64,000 bases of DNA, from the NCBI RefSeq assembly GCF_029813115.1, contig NZ_JAPZDS010000001.1:430194-494193 (forward strand), written 5' to 3'. The translations under genes were made by a program, and so were the position numbers. Positions 60,253 to 64,000 of this stretch are shown here, piece by piece (position 1 is the first letter of the stretch; each line of letters begins with the position of its first letter). Under the pieces are notes generated by a model. The model was not told where the DNA came from. It did no database searches and was given only the letters and a program-made list of their open reading frames with translations. This DNA is from Aureimonas sp. SK2 (GTDB lineage Bacteria; Pseudomonadota; Alphaproteobacteria; Rhizobiales; Rhizobiaceae).

Positions 60253-61797
60253 ATGGCCGAACGATTCTATACGACGACCGCGATCTCCTATCCGAACGGT
60301 AGCCCACATATCGGGCACGCCTACGAACTGATCGCGACCGACGTCATCGCGCGCTTCAAGCGACTGGACGGCTTCGACGTCCTGTTCCTGACGGGCACGG
60401 ACGAGCACGGCATCAAGATGTTGCAGACGGCCCGCAACCTCGACATTTCGCCGATCGAACTCGCCGACCGGAACTCGGCCAAGTTCCGCGAGATGGGGCA
60501 ACTCCTGCAGAGCTCCAACGACGACTTCATCCGCACGACGGAAGCGCGCCATCGCGAGGCAAGCCAAGAAATTTGGCGGCGGATGCAGGAGTCCGGCGAC
60601 ATCTACAAGGGCTCCTATGCGGGCTGGTACTCGGTCCGCGACGAGGCCTATTACGCCGAGGACGAGACCCGCCTCACAGACGACGGCAAGCGTCTAGGCC
60701 CGCAGGGCACGCCCGTCGAATGGGTCGAGGAGGAGAGCTACTTCTTCCGTCTCTCGCAGTTCGCCGAGCGCCTGCTCGCCCACTACGAGGCGCATCCCGA
60801 CTTCATCGGCCCGGCCGAGCGGCGCAACGAGATCGTCTCCTTCGTGCGCTCGGGCCTGAAGGATCTCTCGATCTCGCGCACCACGTTCGACTGGGGCATC
60901 CCGGTGCCCGGCGACGAGCGGCACGTGATGTATGTCTGGGTCGATGCGCTCACCAACTACCTCACCGCCACGGGTTTCCCGAATGGCGGCGAGCGCGCGG
61001 ACTTCTGGCCGGCCGACCTTCACGTCATCGGCAAGGACATCGTGCGCTTCCACACGGTCTATTGGCCGGCCTTCCTGATGTCGGCGGGGCTGCCGATCCC
61101 GAGGCGGGTCTTCGTCCACGGCTTCCTCTTCAATCGCGGGGAGAAGATGTCGAAGTCGGTCGGCAACGTGATCGACCCGGCCGCGTTGGTCGCGACCTAC
61201 GGTCTCGATCCGTTCCGCTACTTCCTCCTGCGCGAGGTGCCCTTCGGCCAGGACGGCAACTATTCGCACGAGGCGATCGTCGGCCGGATGAATTCCGAAC
61301 TCGCCAACGACCTCGGCAATCTCGCGCAGCGCTCGCTCTCGATGATCGCCAAGAACTGCGAGGGCCGGCTTCCCGTGCCCGGCGAGCTGACGGATACCGA
61401 TCATGCCATCCTCCAGGCGAGCGGCCAGCTGCTTCAGCGTTGCCGCGCGGCCATCGACCGCCAGGAGTTGCACCTCATGCTGGCCGCGATTGTCTCGGTC
61501 GTCTCCGAGACCAACCGGTATTTTGCGGGCGAGGAGCCCTGGGTGCTGCGCAAGACCGATCCGGCGCGCATGGGAACCGTCCTCTACGTGACCGCTGAAG
61601 TGCTGCGGCGCGTGGCGATCCTGCTGCAGCCGGTGATGCCGGAATCGATCGGCAAGCTCCTCGATCTTCTTGCTGTCGAGGAACACGAGCGGGGCTTCGA
61701 TCGTCTCGACACGGGCGTCGTCTTGGAAGGCGGTCGGGCGCTGCCCGCGCCCGCCGGCGTCTTCCCGCGCTACGTCGAACCCGCCGAAGAAGCCTGA
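60253..61797 (+). CDS. metG: Methionyl-tRNA synthetase
   Basis: A 514-residue class I synthetase that charges tRNA-Met. The HIGH motif is present as PHIGHAYE (residues 15-22), and KMSKS as EKMSKSVGN near residue 298. The short form lacks a C-terminal tRNA-binding OB domain, as in most alphaproteobacteria. ATG 60253 gives the standard start [15 protein letters not shown]; the frame is open 42 bases further upstream. The stop overlaps the tatD ATG (TGATGA). Confidence 0.97.
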   Translation: MAERFYTTTAISYPNGSPHIGHAYELIATDVIARFKRLDGFDVLFLTGTDEHGIKMLQTARNLDISPIELADRNSAKFREMGQLLQSSNDDFIRTTEARHREASQEIWRRMQESGDIYKGSYAGWYSVRDEAYYAEDETRLTDDGKRLGPQGTPVEWVEEESYFFRLSQFAERLLAHYEAHPDFIGPAERRNEIVSFVRSGLKDLSISRTTFDWGIPVPGDERHVMYVWVDALTNYLTATGFPNGGERADFWPADLHVIGKDIVRFHTVYWPAFLMSAGLPIPRRVFVHGFLFNRGEKMSKSVGNVIDPAALVATYGLDPFRYFLLREVPFGQDGNYSHEAIVGRMNSELANDLGNLAQRSLSMIAKNCEGRLPVPGELTDTDHAILQASGQLLQRCRAAIDRQELHLMLAAIVSVVSETNRYFAGEEPWVLRKTDPARMGTVLYVTAEVLRRVAILLQPVMPESIGKLLDLLAVEEHERGFDRLDTGVVLEGGRALPAPAGVFPRYVEPAEEA

Positions 61798-62606
61798 TGA
61801 CCCGCTGCCTGCTCGTCGACAGCCACTGCCATCTCGATTTTCCCGACTTCGATGCGGATCGCGACGCGCTGATCGAACGGGCGCACGCGGCGGGCGTCGG
61901 GCTGATGGTCAGTATCTGCACGCAGGTCGTGAACCGAGACCGCGTTCTGGCGATCGCCGAGCGATATCCCTCTGTCTATGCCTCGATCGGCACGCACCCG
62001 CTGAACGCGGCCGAAGAGGACGAGGTGCCCGCTGCTGAACTCGTTCGCCTGTCGCAGCATCCGCGGGTCGTCGCGATCGGTGAGGCCGGCCTCGACTACC
62101 ACTACGACCGAGCGCCGCACGATCGCCAGGAGCGCGTCTTCCGCCAGCACATCGCGGCCGCGCGCGAGACCGGCCTGCCGCTCGTGATTCACGCCCGCGA
62201 CGCCGACGCCGATGTCGAGCGGATCCTGCGGGACGAGACGGGGAAGGGGGCCTTCCCCTTCGTTCTCCACTGCTTCACCGCTGGCCCCGAGCTGGCAGCC
62301 GCGGGGATCGAACTCGGCGGCATGGTCTCCTTTTCGGGCATCGTCGCCTTCAAGAACTCGGCCGAGCTGCGGGCGATCGCGGCTTCTGTTCCGCTCGATC
62401 GGATCCTAGTCGAAACAGATGCACCATATCTCGCGCCGCCGCCGTATCGCGGCAAGCGCAACGAGCCGGCCTTCGTGAGGAACACGGCGGAGGCTCTGGC
62501 CGATGCGCTGGGGATCGAGTTCGAACGGTTCGCGCGGCAGACGACCGATAACTTCTTCCGCCTATTCTCGAAAGTGCCCGATCCGCGCGGAGATGCGGCC
62601 GAGTGA
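61797..62606 (+). CDS. tatD: TatD-family metal-dependent hydrolase
   Basis: A 269-residue TIM-barrel metallohydrolase related to TatD DNases. The metal ligands are in DSHCHLDFPDF (residues 8-18), GEAGLDYHY (Glu near 93), VIHARDAD and LVETDAPYLAPPP. The family degrades DNA from 3' ends and takes part in repair; despite the name it is not a Tat export component. It is translationally coupled to metG and overlaps the following gene by four bases (GTGA). Confidence 0.94.
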   Translation: MTRCLLVDSHCHLDFPDFDADRDALIERAHAAGVGLMVSICTQVVNRDRVLAIAERYPSVYASIGTHPLNAAEEDEVPAAELVRLSQHPRVVAIGEAGLDYHYDRAPHDRQERVFRQHIAAARETGLPLVIHARDADADVERILRDETGKGAFPFVLHCFTAGPELAAAGIELGGMVSFSGIVAFKNSAELRAIAASVPLDRILVETDAPYLAPPPYRGKRNEPAFVRNTAEALADALGIEFERFARQTTDNFFRLFSKVPDPRGDAAE

Positions 62607-63409
62607 CCAAGCGCCTGCGCCTCACGGTCCTCGGATGCGGTTCATCGCCGGGCACGCCGCGGATCACCGGCGACTGGGGCCAGTGCGATCCGGGCAACCC
62701 GCGCAATCGGCGCACGCGCTGCTCGGCCATGGTCGAACTGATCGACGGCGACGACGTCACCCGCGTCGTGATCGACTGCGGACCCGACTTCCGCGAGCAG
62801 ATGCTGGCGGCCTCGGTGCGACGGATCGACGGGTTGCTGATCACCCATCCACACGCCGACCACATCCACGGGCTCGACGACGTGCGCGGCTATGTCATCG
62901 ACCATCGCAAGCTCGTCGATCTCTATGCCGATGCCGCCACCTATGAGCGGCTGTTCGAGGCCTTCGCCTACTGCTTCCGCACGCCTGCAGGCAGCTCCTA
63001 TGCGCCGATCGTACGCTACAAGCCGATCGAGGCCGGCGTGCCGTTCGAGGTCGAAGGCCCGGCCGGATGCCTTTCAATCGAGCCCTATGCCCAGACCCAC
63101 GGAAGCATCCAGTCGCTCGGCTTCCGCATCGGCCCCTTTGCCTACTCCAGCGACGTCTCGGATTTCCCGCCGCCGGCGATCGAAGCGATCCGGGGCGCTG
63201 ACGTGCTTCTGGTCGACGCGCTCCAGTACCGGCCGCATCCCAGCCACCTGTCGCTGGATCAGGCGCTGGAGTGGATCGAGCGCCTCGGCGTGCCGAACGC
63301 GGTGCTGACCCATATGCACACGCCGCTGGACTATGAGACCTTGCGCCGGACGTTGCCGGCTCATATCTCGCCAGCCTTCGACGGCATGCGGATCGAACGC
63401 GACGCCTGA
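62603..63409 (+). CDS. MBL-fold metallohydrolase, PhnP-like
   Basis: A 268-residue metallo-beta-lactamase-fold phosphodiesterase-type enzyme. The metal motif is HPHADHIHG (near residues 77-85), and later metal ligands fall in QTHGSIQSLGF, SSDVSDFP and LTHMHTPLD. The sequence most resembles PhnP, a cyclic ribosyl-phosphate phosphodiesterase, but no phosphonate genes are near, and homologues in this conserved tatD-linked position are usually of unassigned substrate. GTG 62603 overlaps the tatD stop. It is the last gene of the chain. Confidence 0.88.
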   Translation: MTKRLRLTVLGCGSSPGTPRITGDWGQCDPGNPRNRRTRCSAMVELIDGDDVTRVVIDCGPDFREQMLAASVRRIDGLLITHPHADHIHGLDDVRGYVIDHRKLVDLYADAATYERLFEAFAYCFRTPAGSSYAPIVRYKPIEAGVPFEVEGPAGCLSIEPYAQTHGSIQSLGFRIGPFAYSSDVSDFPPPAIEAIRGADVLLVDALQYRPHPSHLSLDQALEWIERLGVPNAVLTHMHTPLDYETLRRTLPAHISPAFDGMRIERDA

Positions 63410-64000
63410 GCTGAGCCGTGCGAGCGGATTTCTTGAGACGTTTACAAGCGGGGCAAGCGATCGGGCCTCCGTGCTCCAGCCGAACGATGCCAGCGAGAGT
63501 TCCAAACACCGACATCAGGCCAACTGGCTAATGAGACGGCTCGACGCCCACGCGAGCTACGGCCTGCAGGCTCGAAGGCCGGGCCCTGTAGTGTGGCCAT
63601 ATATGTTCCATAATCCATATTATGCCATCAAGCCTTCTATTGCTTTATGAGTGCACTGACGTGTCCCGCTCGTCAGCGTACACGGTCTTCTCTAGGTCAG
63701 CCCGGCCCGGTCGAAGAAGCGCCAGGGCGTGCCGATCCCGACCATCAGCCGCGGTTTCGGCCAAACGCCTTTGCATCTCCTGCATCGTGATGTCGCTCCC
63801 GCTGTCGACCGGCCTTTGAGAAACTTGGCCCCTGCCTTCAATTCAACCTGAGCGCTGATCTCCGCCTATTGGTCGCGGATCGCTCTGCCCGCCAAGTTCT
63901 GCGAGCGCCAGAGCAACTCCCGTGGCAACCGCGATCGCAACTCGCAAAACCCGATACCCGTGATCGATCGACAATGCTCTCGCCACTGCGGCCTCCCGGC
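63410..64000. other. Gene-poor end of the window (591 bases)
   Basis: No convincing gene is seen. An AT-rich patch at 63596-63650 contains a perfect dyad, CATAAT-CCAT-ATTATG (63609-63624), which may be a promoter or operator. A 46-codon minus-strand frame (63645-63785, ATG with GGGAG ten bases upstream) resembles nothing known. The composition drops from the preceding genes, so the region may border an accessory segment outside the window. Confidence 0.5.

Noticed and set aside
63645..63785. 46-codon minus-strand frame with GGGAG upstream
   Set aside because: The spacing of ten bases is loose, the product has no membrane segment or motif, and nothing supports it beyond an open frame.

Overview
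The window is one continuous stretch of GC-rich, densely coding alphaproteobacterial chromosome, most likely from the order Hyphomicrobiales (Rhizobiales). This rests on several things seen together. The lexA SOS operator is of the GTTC-N7-GTTC type. The pyruvate dehydrogenase E1 beta subunit carries its own lipoyl domain. The gene orders nifR3/dusB-ntrB-ntrC-ntrY-ntrX-trkA-hfq-hflX, recG/sdhE/mfd, dac-tmk-holB-metG-tatD and ppi-trpD-trpC-moaC-moeA-lexA are typical of the group, and there is a Sinorhizobium-type phosphatidylcholine synthase and an IalB-family protein. An Aurantimonadaceae-like genome is possible, but the family is not proven from this sequence. I see no insertion sequence, prophage, CRISPR array or integrated element.

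Layout. 0-8.5 kb: comEC on the plus strand converges with a tightly overlapped minus-strand chain (PpiD-like isomerase, trpD, trpC, moaC, moeA) followed by lexA, which has its own SOS-controlled promoter. 8.6-14.1 kb: tpiA, secG, pyrG, kdsA and eno, with two near-identical intrinsic terminators. 14.2-22.8 kb: an FtsB-like protein, then the pyruvate dehydrogenase/lipoate block (pdhA, pdhB, pdhC, an SGNH hydrolase, lpdA, a small membrane protein, lipA, ratA). 22.7-24.4 kb: pncC/cinA-C and ispDF on the minus strand. 24.6-35.2 kb: the nitrogen and redox two-component block (dusB, ntrB, ntrC, ntrY, ntrX) leading into trkA, hfq and hflX, with mazG convergent. 36-46.4 kb: tRNA-Lys, ccdA, the amino-sugar genes glmU and glmS, then recG, sdhE and mfd.

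46.4-64 kb: a REP-like inverted pair, a peptide-type solute-binding protein, an IalB-family protein, hspQ, a UbiH-family monooxygenase, pcs and a quinone reductase, a candidate 39-residue membrane protein and tRNA-Ser. Then come a frameshifted GDSL-esterase autotransporter, a 61-residue orphan protein, rlpA, and a cell-wall/replication chain (atypical DD-peptidase, tmk, holB, metG, tatD, MBL-fold hydrolase). The last 0.6 kb has no convincing gene.

Most of the window is housekeeping. I do not find a clear new multi-gene system. The observations most worth a second look are the single-base frameshift that splits the autotransporter, the DD-peptidase homologue whose second and third active-site motifs are both altered, two small proteins with good ribosome-binding sites, the lexA promoter/operator architecture, and several palindromes or phased repeats in intergenic regions.
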